Of a stretch of DNA of 64,000 nucleotides, positions 35,726-47,054 are shown piece after piece (positions within the stretch are counted from its first letter, which is position 1; each line of letters begins with the position of its first letter). Source of the stretch: Leptodontidium sp. MPI-SDFR-AT-0119 (lineage: Eukaryota; Ascomycota; Leotiomycetes; Helotiales; Leptodontidiaceae); NCBI GenBank assembly GCA_020726505.1, contig JAHLEZ010000013.1:1612001-1676000 (forward strand), given 5' to 3'. The notes under the pieces are model-generated. The model saw only the letters and a list, made by a program, of their open reading frames with translations, had not been told where the DNA came from and did not search any database. The position numbers were made by a program, and so were the translations under genes.

Positions 35726-38297
35726 ATGGCAGCTGTGGCCGGCCACCCAACCTTCGCCGCCGAGTTTCGGAACTGGCAACTCGTGAATGACCCAGCAATG
35801 CCCCCTACCACATTCGCAGTCGTACCTGTGTGTTCAAACTACAAAATCGTGCGTGTGGTTTCGCTGACTTTATTAGGCCGTGTATGCTGCCATGAACGCG
35901 ACCCCCTACATCCCCACTGTTGCCGGTCCGCCTGCACCTTTGGGACCAACAGCAAATCTGGCCATCATCCGACCAAATAACAAACCTCCATTCGATCCCG
36001 CCCCAGTAGGAGCACAGTTGGCTCTACTCGCACCGGTGCCTGGTTTCGCTCCAGCTGCTTTAGGTGGTCCAAATTGGATGGGTGTCAAGGTTTTAGGTGA
36101 TGGTACTTATGGATCTGTAAGTTCTGGTTCACTCTTACGAAGTGATCTTAAATATTGATTGCATGCCTAATAGCACATAGGTCCAGTTGTGGGAATGGGC
36201 TGGCCCAGCCGCTCAACGCCCAGTCCCAGACAAGATAGCGATTAAGGTGTCGAACCTTCCGACCACGTTCCTGAGAGAAGAAGGCCGCATAATGACCGCT
36301 CTCAATGCCGCTGCCTCACAACACGTCGTCCGGCTGCTGGTCAGCCCCGCTACCATTATAACGCCCGCAATGGCGGCTGCAGAAGGTCTCGATGATGCGA
36401 ATTGGCTTGCTCCGGCGGGCAGGGTGCGCCGGCTCATCATGGAATATTGTCCACAAGGCTCCCTGGAAAAACTCATCGCCATGCGTCAACTTCGGTTCGT
36501 ACTAGCACTTACCGGGACTCACATATCATTTTCTCTTCCTTTAGCTAATCTCCGATTTTTTTATATAGAAATATTCGTTTTGAGGAACTCACTCTCTGGC
36601 GAATCTTTGAATGCTTGATCGACGGCTGCGCTGTTCTAGAACATGGAGTAGAGTTTGTGAATAACGCTGCTGGAGTAGCAACAATACCCCCAGGCTCACA
36701 TGCATTTAGCGGACCTCTAGATCCTGGGGTGGTAGTTCATTTTGATTTGAAGCCTCAAAATAGTATGGCCCACCTTAATCCTGTCTTTTGGATTCTTTTG
36801 CTGAAACCCCGCAGTCATGACTGGTGACCGAGAGCGTGCTGGACATTCCGATACGCCAGTGTGCAAGGTACGTTTAACGAGACATGAAGAACTAACAAAA
36901 AGAAACATCGCAAGCTGATGCTGAAGCAATCCAGATAGGAGACTTTGGCATGTCGTCGTACGTGAATAGAAATAGCCCGCCGCCCTTACCCACTTGGGCT
37001 GCTAATCAACAATTCCGTGGCCGTGGAACACCGAATTACTTTGCGCCTGTGGGTCTTAATGATTTTAAGTATTCTCAGTGAAATTTTAAAGCTAATCTAG
37101 TTATGGGTATTAGGAACAGTTCTCAGACCGTTGGAATCACTCTGATTATGTGACGGGTGGGATTTGTGGCAGGTATGGTACCAAAACGAACATTGTAAGT
37201 GGGAATCTGCATCAGTGAAACAACTTGGATTTCATTCGTGATTTGCATGCAATCATGGTCATGATCCTAACTTGGGAGTTTGTACTTACACTTTGAACAT
37301 GCAGTGGGGCATAGGTCAGATTATGTACGAGGTAAGTGGGACATCATTTCTTCTGAATATCAACAAGATAGGACTCATCAAATTGGGGATCTTTGGACAC
37401 AGCGGCTGAATTCTACCTTCTCCTATCATTGTAGAGCCATAATTCTCAGAGCGGTACTCATAGAGAGCCGTTAGCTAACTTCTCTCGTCTTTTAGTAAGC
37501 ATAACCCATCGCTCTGTAAACCACTTAACATCCACAATGTCTAGCGACATGGAGTCCGAATCATGAAGGGCCAATATCGCACTGATCTTTGGGCCCCCTT
37601 CGAATCTGAATGTACTTTGAGCTAACCATGCCATTAGCTTAGCCTGCTACGATCAACCGCCAGTGCAAGCTTCTATACCTTTCACCCCCGTCACGATCCG
37701 TGGACACCCGCCAGCAGGTCGTGTATTTGGAACCGAAATACAATATGTCGCTAGCCCGCCCTTATCAAATGAGCTCAAAGACACCATTCAACAGTGTTTG
37801 TATGAGATGCCTCTGAACCGCCCTGGCCTGTTAACTCTGAAAAGAAGGGCTGTTAATAACATAGCAGCTCTTGTTGCAGCTGGCGCAAGACCAGAAGGGT
37901 GGCAGAATCTCAACCGTCTTGAACCACTTGTACCGTAAGTCATTCCAGCAACTTCATAATCCCAAGGTTTCGAGTACAGCATCACAAACGATGCCGATAT
38001 ATGCTCATACTGAGTGTTTGTACATATCTCTTCCAAGACTCTACATCCGATTACATACCTTCTTTACCCCTCCACAAGTCACAACCCGAATTAATATCCG
38101 GTTTGCTAATCTATCTTATCAATGTTAGGGCCCAGGCAGCATTGCTTCCAGAGAAAACAATCAAATGTACCCGTACAGAGTTCCCCGGGCGCAACAGATG
38201 TGGGCACAAAGTCAAAGTGCGCCGAAATCAACAACGCCCTCGATGTCATATTCATTGGGACTTGAGGGACCACCCATACGGGGGTAAAGTAATTTGA
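35726..38297 (+). CDS. Kinase-like family copy F
   Basis: Ten exons as I read them: 35726-35821, 35877-36116, 36181-36494, 36569-36762, 36815-36867, 36935-37048, 37114-37194, 37305-37324, 37638-37934, 38129-38297; about 525 residues. Motifs: WMGVKVLGDGTYGSV, IAIK lysine, REEGRIM, MEYCPQGSLEKL, HFDLKPQN, IGDFGMS, YFAP|EQFSDRW, CLYEMPLNRPGLLTLKRR, and the tail C-x10-C-x14-RCHIH. Catalytic residues are complete. The eighth exon is 20 bases and its donor must be taken inside ATTAT|GTACGA to keep phase; the more obvious GAG|GTAAGT would break the frame. The following intron is 313 nt, the longest in the family. Confidence 0.75.
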
Positions 38298-38751
38298 GTA
38301 CTTTATATTGTGATGCGATTATATGATGGCCATAGGCATTGAATATAATCTTTTGCAATCAAATAGGAGTCTTCTCCGGGGGTCTTGAATATGTCCTCTC
38401 TCTACCTTGACGTTACGATGTGAGACTGGAAGCTGATGATATTTGATGATACGAAAAGAACTGCTCAAATTGAGTACGCAAAATGATGTCTTTATCATGA
38501 AGTGATGATCTTGGAGATCCTTAGCCTAAGATTTCGATTTGTGATTTGAAAATATTCCGATTTGATGAGGTCTTGCGCATGCGGCAGTCGCAACGGCGGG
38601 TCCCAAAGAACAAAGGAGAGATCTGAGAACAAAGCATTTGGACGTGTGGAATATGCTCAATATGTCTTTGATACTTTTGCACTTCCATCCGTAGGTCAAT
38701 TTCATTTCTCAAAATCCACTTGTATTTTCTGTGGCTTAAAGATTACCTACA
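38298..38751. other. Intergenic between copies F and G
   Basis: About 450 bases with the copy G promoter. No motif stands out. Confidence 0.4.
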
Positions 38752-41012
38752 ATGGCAGGAGTAAATACATCCCGTCAAGGACATGGAAACTGGGGTGATC
38801 GGTTCTACGATGCTTTCAGATACTGGGACAAGATCAATAACCCACCTCCGCCGCCACCAGCTGCTCAACAACTTACCAATGCAGCCATCCAAGTACGTCT
38901 CTTATGTTTTAATCTGGCTTAAAATTCGTGACTGATAGCTACTAGATTGCTTATGGCAATACCCAAGGCGCAGCCTACGCACTCCCTGTCCCTCCCATTG
39001 CAGTACCCGCGCCTGCAGCTCTACTAGCTCTACCTCTAGTCACAAGGCCCGCCCTCATCCCACTACTTGCACCAGATACCCCACATAACGAAAGAAAATA
39101 TCTTAAAAGACGTCGAGCCCCTCGAGGCCTGGGTACAACTGCAAATTGGACCCCTATCAGGATTCTCGGCTCGGGAGGTGGTGGCGGAGTCGCACTATGG
39201 GAATGGACTGGACCAGCAGCGACGGCACCTGCCCAGACAAAGATTGCAGTCAAGAATGCGTCGATTCCCAGGCAAGATCTCACTGAGGAAGGTAGGATCA
39301 TGACGGTAGTAGGGGCTTCTCTCTCAGAACATATTGCAAGGCTTATAGTTCCACCTGAGCAACTAACCCCAGCCTTGTGCACGGCACGTGGTGTCCCTCA
39401 TATATGGGACAACATAACTCGCCAGCTTATAATAGAGTACTGTCCGCAAGGAACTCTCGATGACCTTCTTGACATTCGGAAGGCACGGTCAGTATTTTCT
39501 TACTTTTATTGACAGTGTTTCGCGTGTTGCATTCCTGCTAACAACTTGAATCAGAAACATACGTTTCGAAGAAATGACCCTTTGGCACATTTTTGAGTGC
39601 TTAGTCGACGGGTGCAGTGTTCTCGAGTATGGAATGGAACTTATGTATGACCCTTTGAACAAAGTGGCAGTTGTGCCGCCAACGTATGTTGCTGCCACAA
39701 ATCTCACGACGGTAGTCCACCGAGACTTGAAACCAACAAATAGTGAGCACCAAACTCCTTCCTTCTCAACAGCCTAACATAAACTAGTATTCACGGGAAG
39801 TCGATCAACCTCGCATGTCAATGTGCCAGCCTTCAAGGTAATCAAAATATACCCTGCCAATTGTTAGCCAGTTCGTGCAAGCTACCGCTGACATTTAATT
39901 CCTACCAGATCGGAGACTTTGGTGGCGCTCAGTAGGTAAATCCCGAGATAGAGTCTTGTTTGACTTTGAACTATAAATCATTAGCATTCGATAGTTACTC
40001 CTTGATTCCGAAGGAGTTGCAAAGACAAAGTTCTGACATAAAACCTAGGGAGTGGCACAAAATCTTCGCGAACACACCCAACCTTTGGCCGTCCACAAGG
40101 TATTCAGCAAATCATCGGCTTATCCGAAGACGTGGCACAAGGGGCTATTACACACCCGTAAGTAAATTTAGTTGCCGTTAGGTGTCTTTATCTCTAGGCT
40201 TACCAAGCTTGAATTAACAGGAGTCATTCCACCCCGCTTGGAATTACAATGATTACCGAGTCTCGCCTATCTGCGGCAAGTTTGGCTCTCACACGAATGT
40301 TTGGCAAATCGGTGCAATCATGTATGAGTGAGGCCCCCTTTTTACTTTTGATAAACAGTTTTTCTCCATGCAAATCTATCTCCAATCGCTCGCTAACCAC
40401 GACACTAGGCTAGCTTGTTTCAATTTGGGACCACCGGAACCTCACCTCCCATTTACACCGGGGCACTTCATTCATGGCGCTGCTCCACTTGGTCGTCTTT
40501 ACGGCACTCAACTTCGCAACCAGCCCGGGCTATCAAATCTTCTGAAAGATACTATTCATGAGTGCCTCTACGAGATACCCGCCAACCGCGCATCGCTTTT
40601 GACTCTCAAGACCAGGATAAGAACTCAGCTCAATGTGATGACACTGGATCCAGCTTTTAGACCTGAAGGCAACCAAGACATCGAATGTCCTGAACCAATT
40701 ACAGAGTACGTAAATTATCCATCCTTGACCACGGGCTGCGGTGTGATGATGAGGCATCTATCAAAGAAAGGCGGTTATCCGTGCCCGTCTGCCTAAAAGA
40801 GAGATATGACCAATCATGAAGAACAGCTTGCTGACCTCCCCAATTTAAGAGATCAAGATCTCTTACCAGCATTTGCTGTAGTAAATAAACGTTGTACTTC
40901 TCTCAAAAGATGGTCACCAGGTCAATGCAACAAAACTATCAATGTGCGAGCAAACATTAATCGGCCACGTTGCGGTCATCACTGGAATTTGAGAGATTAC
41001 CCTTTGTTATAA
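38752..41012 (+). CDS. Kinase-like family copy G (canonical HRD)
   Basis: Nine exons: 38752-38892, 38946-39487, 39555-39742, 39788-39837, 39909-39931, 39995-40157, 40221-40321, 40409-40705, 40850-41012; 555 residues. Motifs: ILGSGGGGGVALWEW, IAVK lysine, EEGRIM, IEYCPQGTLDDL, MTLWHIFECLVDG, catalytic loop HRDLKPTN, IGDFGGA, GTRGYYTP|ESFHPAW, HECLYEIPANRASLLTLKTRI, and tail C-x10-C-x14-RCGHH. It is the only copy with a standard HRD, so the one most like a classical RD kinase. It has an extra intron right after DFG, and an activation segment about 20 residues longer than in copy E or H. Confidence 0.82.
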
Positions 41013-42889
41013 AGCATACAGGCAAATTTCAAAGCTCAAAGATTCCGCAAAACATGGTTAGCCCAACTTTCCAATGCCCGCGTATGATCGTTTGCAAGTG
41101 AGGTGAGGACCGTGGAGTGCGATGATATTTATTCCGCTAAGATCGGTGGCTTTCTGTTGCTTTCAATAGTAAGAATGGCGAGCGAATGAAGATGTTGAAG
41201 ATTTGTCTGGTCGCCCTCTCTTCAAAAATGTACATAATAAAGAGCCCTGGCATACACTGAGATATATCAGCTGCTATTTGGCTATACGACAGCGTTGCGC
41301 ATGTGTGTAAACAGGGGCTCGCTTCGCTTCCGGGGTTCACACAGGTTCGAACGCCCACCACATACTAACCATTGCTTCAACTGGAATACGTCGACGCAAG
41401 TAGTAAAGTCTCAACCTCAGGTCCACAAGAAAAGAAAACATACGTTACGCCCAGTGATAAGTTGCGAATATAATTTTATTCTTGATATTCGAACGCTACC
41501 GCAATGGGAATTTTATTCCAAGAAGTTTGAGTCCCCTGGACTGCTCATTTATTCACGCTTTCATTCATTCAATCGTTAATTCATACTCAGACCGCTACGC
41601 CGCCGCCGCCTGGCTTCAACACAGTCACCGAACTATACCTTACCTCGTCAGTAATCCACACTTCACTTTATCATGACGACGTTGTGACCAGCAACCTCGG
41701 CTACTAGACGGCCTAGCTGCCATCGGAAACAACTCTAAGTAATATAAAACCCCAATTTGCTTAATGCAATACGTACACATGTCTGGAGTTACCGCCTGTC
41801 TAGCTCTTAATCGAAGGCTCGCCCTCTCGAGAATTCGCATACCCTCTCAGGCTCCTTCCATTACTATGATATCTCTCTTCCTTCAGAAGTTTTAACAGAA
41901 CTTTCTGACGGTTTGTGATCCGGCACAACGTCCTCAAATAAAATCTCACTCCACGGACTATCGAGAAACTTTGTTTGTGATACTCGGAATTAAAAAGAGC
42001 CAAAAACCTCTGAGCATATAATGACACGAAATGAGAGATAACTGCAATATTTCGCCTATCTATTCTTAAAGGAGAAATTAGAGAATCAAGTTGATTTCGA
42101 TATAGGTTTCATCCCGACATGTCACGTGGTAGCTAGCCATAACTGAGCAAGCATGACTAGCTCCAATTGGGCAATTTTGTCGAAAACATCCGTCATTTCC
42201 ACGAGTTGGAACTCGGGGAGGGGAAAGCCACGATGGACATATCTAAAAGCGATCGCTCTGGTCAGCTCTGCCGCGCAAAGGGAAAAGACAAACTTTCTCG
42301 CATTGCGTGATTCGGCCTGCTCGACGAAATATCACAGAGAAAGCAGAGTAGTGCGGATGAATGGCCGGAATGTCGATGGTGGAATGAACTTTCGAAATGG
42401 AAGGGACTGACTGCTCCGCTCAGTTTTGCTTGAAGACTGAAGTTCCCTTGTCACTCTAAAGAAGAACAGGTCAGTGATTTAGATCAATACTCGTTGCACA
42501 TAATTCATACGAAGATCCCGCCTTCTCATTGGAAAGAGTCCAAGCTGGTTCAACATATTCAGTTAAGCGAAGCACTGTTTGACAATGGAAGGGCGTGGTT
42601 CTTGGCGCTAGGATTCGTCAGCTGCTCCTGCTAGCCAAGACAACATCTCGAGCTGCAAAACGAGGAGCGGATTTGTCAGTTATCCTCAATTCGCACAAGC
42701 ATATCGTATTGACGCAATCTGAAAGGGACCGGGGACTGGATAAATAACATATGGGTCTCTCCCTCGACGGGATTGTAGAACTGTAGGACCTTGTACACAA
42801 TGCGCTTCGCTGCAACACACAACCTTTCTGCTTCATAACGAGGCATATCCAGCATCTATTAAAAACGTGGAGAAGCTTTCGATTTCAAA
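41013..42889. other. Intergenic, nothing recognised
   Basis: About 1.9 kb between copy G and the PhzF-like gene. Several small frames lie on both strands but none has a domain, signal peptide or family match I recognise. Confidence 0.45.
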
Positions 42890-43900
42890 ATGACAACTCT
42901 TCCTTTCGTCATCGTAGACGTCTTCTCCACCACAGCATTCAAAGGCAACCCTCTCGCGATTGTCAACAACACAACCACCGACCTGAGCACAGCCCAACAG
43001 CAATTCATAACACGCCAATTCAACCTCTCCGAAACCACTTTCTTCTCCAAACCCACGCTCCCTAAAGCTGCTTACAAGCTTCGTTCTTTCCTTCCGGATG
43101 GACGGGAAGTCTTCGGCGCTGGGCACAACATTTTAGGGGTCTGGTGGTGGTTAGCCGTAGGTGGATTCCTAGATCTGTCTAAGCCGACATCGCGTGATGG
43201 CAAGTCTGGATCGGATGAGTTCGTATTTTGGCAGGAGCTTGGTGGGGAGGTCTTGCCTGTGAAAATTCTGAGAAAGCAGACTTTAGGTGATGGAGGGACC
43301 GAAATCACTGTGTCGATTCGACAAGCCCCTCCAAAAGCTCAAAATGTTCACCCAGACCCCGCTTCCTTGGCACAGAGCATCGGTTTATCCCCCTCCGATA
43401 TTGGGTTTGGAGGTACATCTGTGAGCTTGCAGCCCCAGGTATTCTCCACATCAAGCACTCGCCATCTCCAAGTCCCCATCTCATCCATCTCAGCACTGAA
43501 CCGCACATCTGTGCAGCGGGATAAGTTGCTTCATCAGCTATCTCTGGTAGATGATCATGCGTACGGGCTATACCTATTCTCGCCTGTCCCGGATGCCAAA
43601 GGTTCTTACCAAGCGCGATTCTTCAGTCCTGGGATGTCGGGTGAGGATCCGGCTACGGGAAGTGCAGCTGGTCCTCTCTCTGCTTACTTGCACAGGTATG
43701 GGCAGCTGGATCTGGTTGAAGGGGTGGGAAGAATCGCAGTCACCCAAGGACTGAGTGTTGGGAGAGAGTGTTTGATCAATGTTACTCTTTCAGACACTGG
43801 GGCGGCAGATGGTCAGGTTCTGGATGTTGATTTCTCGGGGAGTGGGGTGAAAGTTGCGACTGGGGATATCACGGTGCCTGATGCACAACTCAGTTTTTAA
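42890..43900 (+). CDS. PhzF-family isomerase-like protein
   Basis: Intronless, 336 residues, family length about 280-330. Typical PhzF pattern: VDVFSTTAFKGNPLAIV at the N-terminus, FNLSETTFF with the conserved catalytic Glu, FLPDGREVFGAGHNILG, and the C-terminal GEDPATGSAAGPLSAYL. The fold is two pseudo-symmetric hotdog-like halves as in diaminopimelate epimerase. PhzF acts in bacterial phenazine synthesis; fungal members have mostly unknown substrates and are not evidence for phenazines. The GH-N-ILG segment departs from the usual GHPTxG, so substrate preference may differ. Confidence 0.92.
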   Translation: MTTLPFVIVDVFSTTAFKGNPLAIVNNTTTDLSTAQQQFITRQFNLSETTFFSKPTLPKAAYKLRSFLPDGREVFGAGHNILGVWWWLAVGGFLDLSKPTSRDGKSGSDEFVFWQELGGEVLPVKILRKQTLGDGGTEITVSIRQAPPKAQNVHPDPASLAQSIGLSPSDIGFGGTSVSLQPQVFSTSSTRHLQVPISSISALNRTSVQRDKLLHQLSLVDDHAYGLYLFSPVPDAKGSYQARFFSPGMSGEDPATGSAAGPLSAYLHRYGQLDLVEGVGRIAVTQGLSVGRECLINVTLSDTGAADGQVLDVDFSGSGVKVATGDITVPDAQLSF

Positions 43901-44842
43901 TTGTTCTCTCCTTTCTGCTCCAGCGCTATATTTAAATTTGTTTGCTGTAAGTTCCCTGCTTGAGAGCTTTACGCTTTGATAAATCACTACATTACCAAGT
44001 TTGAACTTGAAGAGCTTATGTTTCAACGTGTATATATACTCGTGACTTTCAACTTTAGAAATAGCTCCAATATTCTCTAAGTTGCTGTAAAATTTGAACC
44101 CTACATGGTACATTTTCCGCGTGCCTGGCTAGCGAATTTCATAAATCAGATTCTAAACCGTAAAATCTCAAAGGACAGCTACTAGCTAGCAGAAATACTG
44201 AAGTACCTTTGCCCTGTCTTCAGCGAACCGGACTTGGTTCATAGAAATGAGTTTGTTAAGAGCAAAAAGGCGAATCCATTTATGTAGGGAAGCTGAGGTC
44301 AAATTCCCGTGTTTGAAGTCTGGATTGTACTGGACTCTCTCCCTCCTGATCACATGGAGCAGTGCAACAATGAATTTTGAGCCCTGGAGATTACCCTGGA
44401 CTTTCATGATGCTCTTCTATGAATGGATATTGAATGTGAAGAACCAAGTTAGAGCCTTTTACTTCACCGCTTCTCAGCATGTCTATTCTTCTGCGCCACA
44501 AAACAAACATCTAGATCTACAGTTGGTACAGCTACTACTTACTCTAGCCTATCTGGCAATACTGCTAATTAAGTTAGCGTTCCATAGTATTAATTAAGCA
44601 CTGCTAACTTATTGTAGACCTTTAAGAAGCACTTTTTATATTATTAACTACTTTAAAGGTAACAGGGAAATTAAATTGTATTGACATAACTCCTTAACTC
44701 GAGGGTATTGGTACCCCTTTTCTATACATTTGACTACTCTGGTATCTTCCCATCTAAGTTCGATATCAACGCCAGCTTGCACACCATGATCTTACAACAG
44801 ATTTCCACACACGCCCAAGAACTTTACACATGCTCGCTATTA
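43901..44842. other. Convergent 3' region, AT-rich end
   Basis: About 940 bases between convergent stop codons. From about 44,510 to 44,680 the sequence is AT-rich and contains ATTAATTAAGC / GCTAATTAAG stretches. This could be a decayed repeat, but no ends are visible. Confidence 0.35.
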
Positions 44843-46225
44843 TCACACCACAAACTTGGCCGATTTTCTGGAAGGTTGACTTATGGAGGTTGACTCTGAC
44901 CCTCGCTTCCTTTTTCCTGGTGGGTAGGGTCCCAGGTATCCCATTGCCATGCCCAGCAAATCATTTGCCGTCTTCCAGGGCGTAAGGCGGGCGACAAGCG
45001 CTCGGAGTTCTGCGGTGGTGACAACTTTCACATTAAACTGTGCTGCCATCGCCGAATGTTCCTCTGATAACCCCTTCGTGCCCGTGACAACATAATCTGC
45101 TAGGTCCATTGCGTGGATGCTCCCGAGAACTTGACCACCGGCCAACCTGATAAAATTCTGGACATTCATACCCTCGATAAGAGCATCGCCGGTTGGCACG
45201 GAAAATTTGATGCCGTCCAGGCACATGATGGCGGTTTTGATGCTCTCGCGCGTTATGCCGAGTCGAGGATTTTCTGCTGGCATACTGTTCTCAATCCTCT
45301 TCAGTATCATTTCCGCAAGCTGCTTGGGCGTGATGACTGTGGGGTCCGTGATATTCAAGTATTTTATGCATTCTTCTTCGAAAAGTTGAATGTCGGCGGG
45401 AGAATCGCCTCCTCTTCTGACTACGTAATCCATCTGCGAAGTGTGGGCACAGATTGGTTGGGTTCCGAACGCTGCAGCGAACGTTTTGGAGAGTGCTCTG
45501 CTCGACCCTTCCATGCTTCCAAGAACGGTGAAATTCATTCCTGCGAAGCATCTCAAGGGGTTTATTAACTGTTGTTCTGCATCGGGCTTTGGAAGTCCGA
45601 GGTCTTTCGCCATCTTCAAGAAAGCTTGGCGATTGATACATGCAAGCTCCTTGTCTTCAATGATCTGTTGGTGCTGTTGGGGAACGTTTCTCCCTGCAAT
45701 AACATAGTCCGAAATGCTTCCATCTAGACATTTTTCAATAGCCTGCCAGGTTCCTCCATTGTCAAAGACCAGATACCGTATTTCATCTCTTCCCTCCATA
45801 TCATCCAATTCCCCAACCCAAGAGAATTTCATGCCATCAAATGCCCCTTTGACTTCGATATGATTCGTTGCCGCTGCCGGCGAAACGACAGACTCCCGAT
45901 CGCCCTCCTCCAGCAATTCGTCTCCCTCCAACTCCTCCAGCTCTACAGAGTACTCGATTGCAAATTCGCCGCCTGCGGACGGTGTTGTGATAGTTTCCGA
46001 AAACAATTCCCCCCACTTCGTACTCGTCGAGGAGGCCTCGCGCTCAACATCATCCAGGTCTGCAAAGTCCTTGTATTCCTCATATCGATTGTTGGCAAGG
46101 GCTTGAGCCCATCTATTCGCGCTTTCGGGGGTCGTATGTATGCTTTCTATCGAGAGGAAGCCGTGATCATCTCGGTCGTGGGTAAAAGTGCGCTCGCAGA
46201 CAACAAATACCCGTTTCAGGGGCAT
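44843..46225 (-). CDS. Protein with three BRCT-like repeats
   Basis: Intronless, 460 residues. Residues 1-50 (MPLKRVFVVCERTFTHDRDD...) form a conserved-looking N-terminal module. Residues 80-120 are acidic. Three repeats follow at about 129-208, 227-306 and 336-414. Each begins with GMKF/GMNF/GIKF plus a small strand, has an inner helix, then DYVIAGRNV, DYVVRRGGD or DYVVTGTKG, and ends with an alpha-helical segment such as ITPKQLAEMI or VTTAELRALV. That order fits BRCT domains, as in DNA ligase and RFC1. A basic KRKRG (438-442) may be a nuclear signal. No ligase or polymerase domain is present. I infer a nuclear scaffold, possibly in DNA-damage response. Confidence 0.6.
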   Translation of the reverse strand: MPLKRVFVVCERTFTHDRDDHGFLSIESIHTTPESANRWAQALANNRYEEYKDFADLDDVEREASSTSTKWGELFSETITTPSAGGEFAIEYSVELEELEGDELLEEGDRESVVSPAAATNHIEVKGAFDGMKFSWVGELDDMEGRDEIRYLVFDNGGTWQAIEKCLDGSISDYVIAGRNVPQQHQQIIEDKELACINRQAFLKMAKDLGLPKPDAEQQLINPLRCFAGMNFTVLGSMEGSSRALSKTFAAAFGTQPICAHTSQMDYVVRRGGDSPADIQLFEEECIKYLNITDPTVITPKQLAEMILKRIENSMPAENPRLGITRESIKTAIMCLDGIKFSVPTGDALIEGMNVQNFIRLAGGQVLGSIHAMDLADYVVTGTKGLSEEHSAMAAQFNVKVVTTAELRALVARLTPWKTANDLLGMAMGYLGPYPPGKRKRGSESTSISQPSRKSAKFVV

Positions 46226-47054
46226 GCTGTGAATTTCGCAGATCGAGAGTATCTAGCGTGGGGAGGGAGATCGAATTTGAGGTAAATTATGACCCCCGAT
46301 GTCATTGTCTGGCGTCTATTCGGCACATTAATGCGTTTTGGGGTCAAAGAGTTTTGATGTTGAATTTCGGAACCTGCGATTGACGCGACGCGTTTCTGAT
46401 TCCCACCGTCTCACGTGACGGACTCCTCACCAAGAGTTCTCTGCTTTGTCTGCAAACTATTTTTTCGTCCTTCAAACTTCAAACACATCAAAGTCACCAT
46501 CTGACAGAAATGAGATATACTGAGATCCTTTCCTGCCTTTCAGAAGTAACATTTTGCCGACATCGTGCTGTAGATGCAAGAAATGACCCCGCACTTTTAC
46601 TCCAGGAGGATGTTTGAATGCCATGAGGGTGAAATTGGGAAGTCAGTCAACTCGCCACCTCACTTCTCAAGCGGGATTGCGTTGTTATTGGCTTTCATTC
46701 AAAATCTCAAACGTCGTGGCTATTTCGTCGCCATTTTCGATTACATTTTGGCAATGTTGACATAATCTCAGGGGTAGGTCTCGCTTAATTTTTCGAGCCA
46801 GGATACAGCACAGTTCCTGCATCCTGCTGACCCGTGGCGTGCTGGAGGCTTGCTGATGCGAGAGGGACCCACATGAATATCTGATGCAGTATTCTGAACT
46901 GGACTCAAGAGATTTCCTTCCTCTTTCTGTTTCCTCCTTGAATTGCCATGAGCAATTTTCACTCTGTTCTGTCAGACAGCAGATCTTTTCGTCCCAACTG
47001 TCTGCGTGTATTCTCAGTTTTACTGGAATTTTAACACCCCACTGCCAGGCTATC
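46226..47054. promoter_or_regulatory. Divergent spacer, BRCT-like gene / FMO pseudogene
   Basis: About 830 bases between divergent starts; promoters for both should lie here. No TATA box. An open frame runs into the FMO from 46884 but begins well before the natural start at 47055. Confidence 0.4.

Noticed and set aside
41300..41370. Possible tRNA T-arm (GGTTCGAA)
   Set aside because: The flanking stems do not pair and no acceptor, D- or anticodon arm can be drawn.
46884..47054. 57-residue N-terminal extension of the monooxygenase
   Set aside because: The Rossmann motif starts 14 residues after ATG 47055, the usual place; the extension has no family counterpart.
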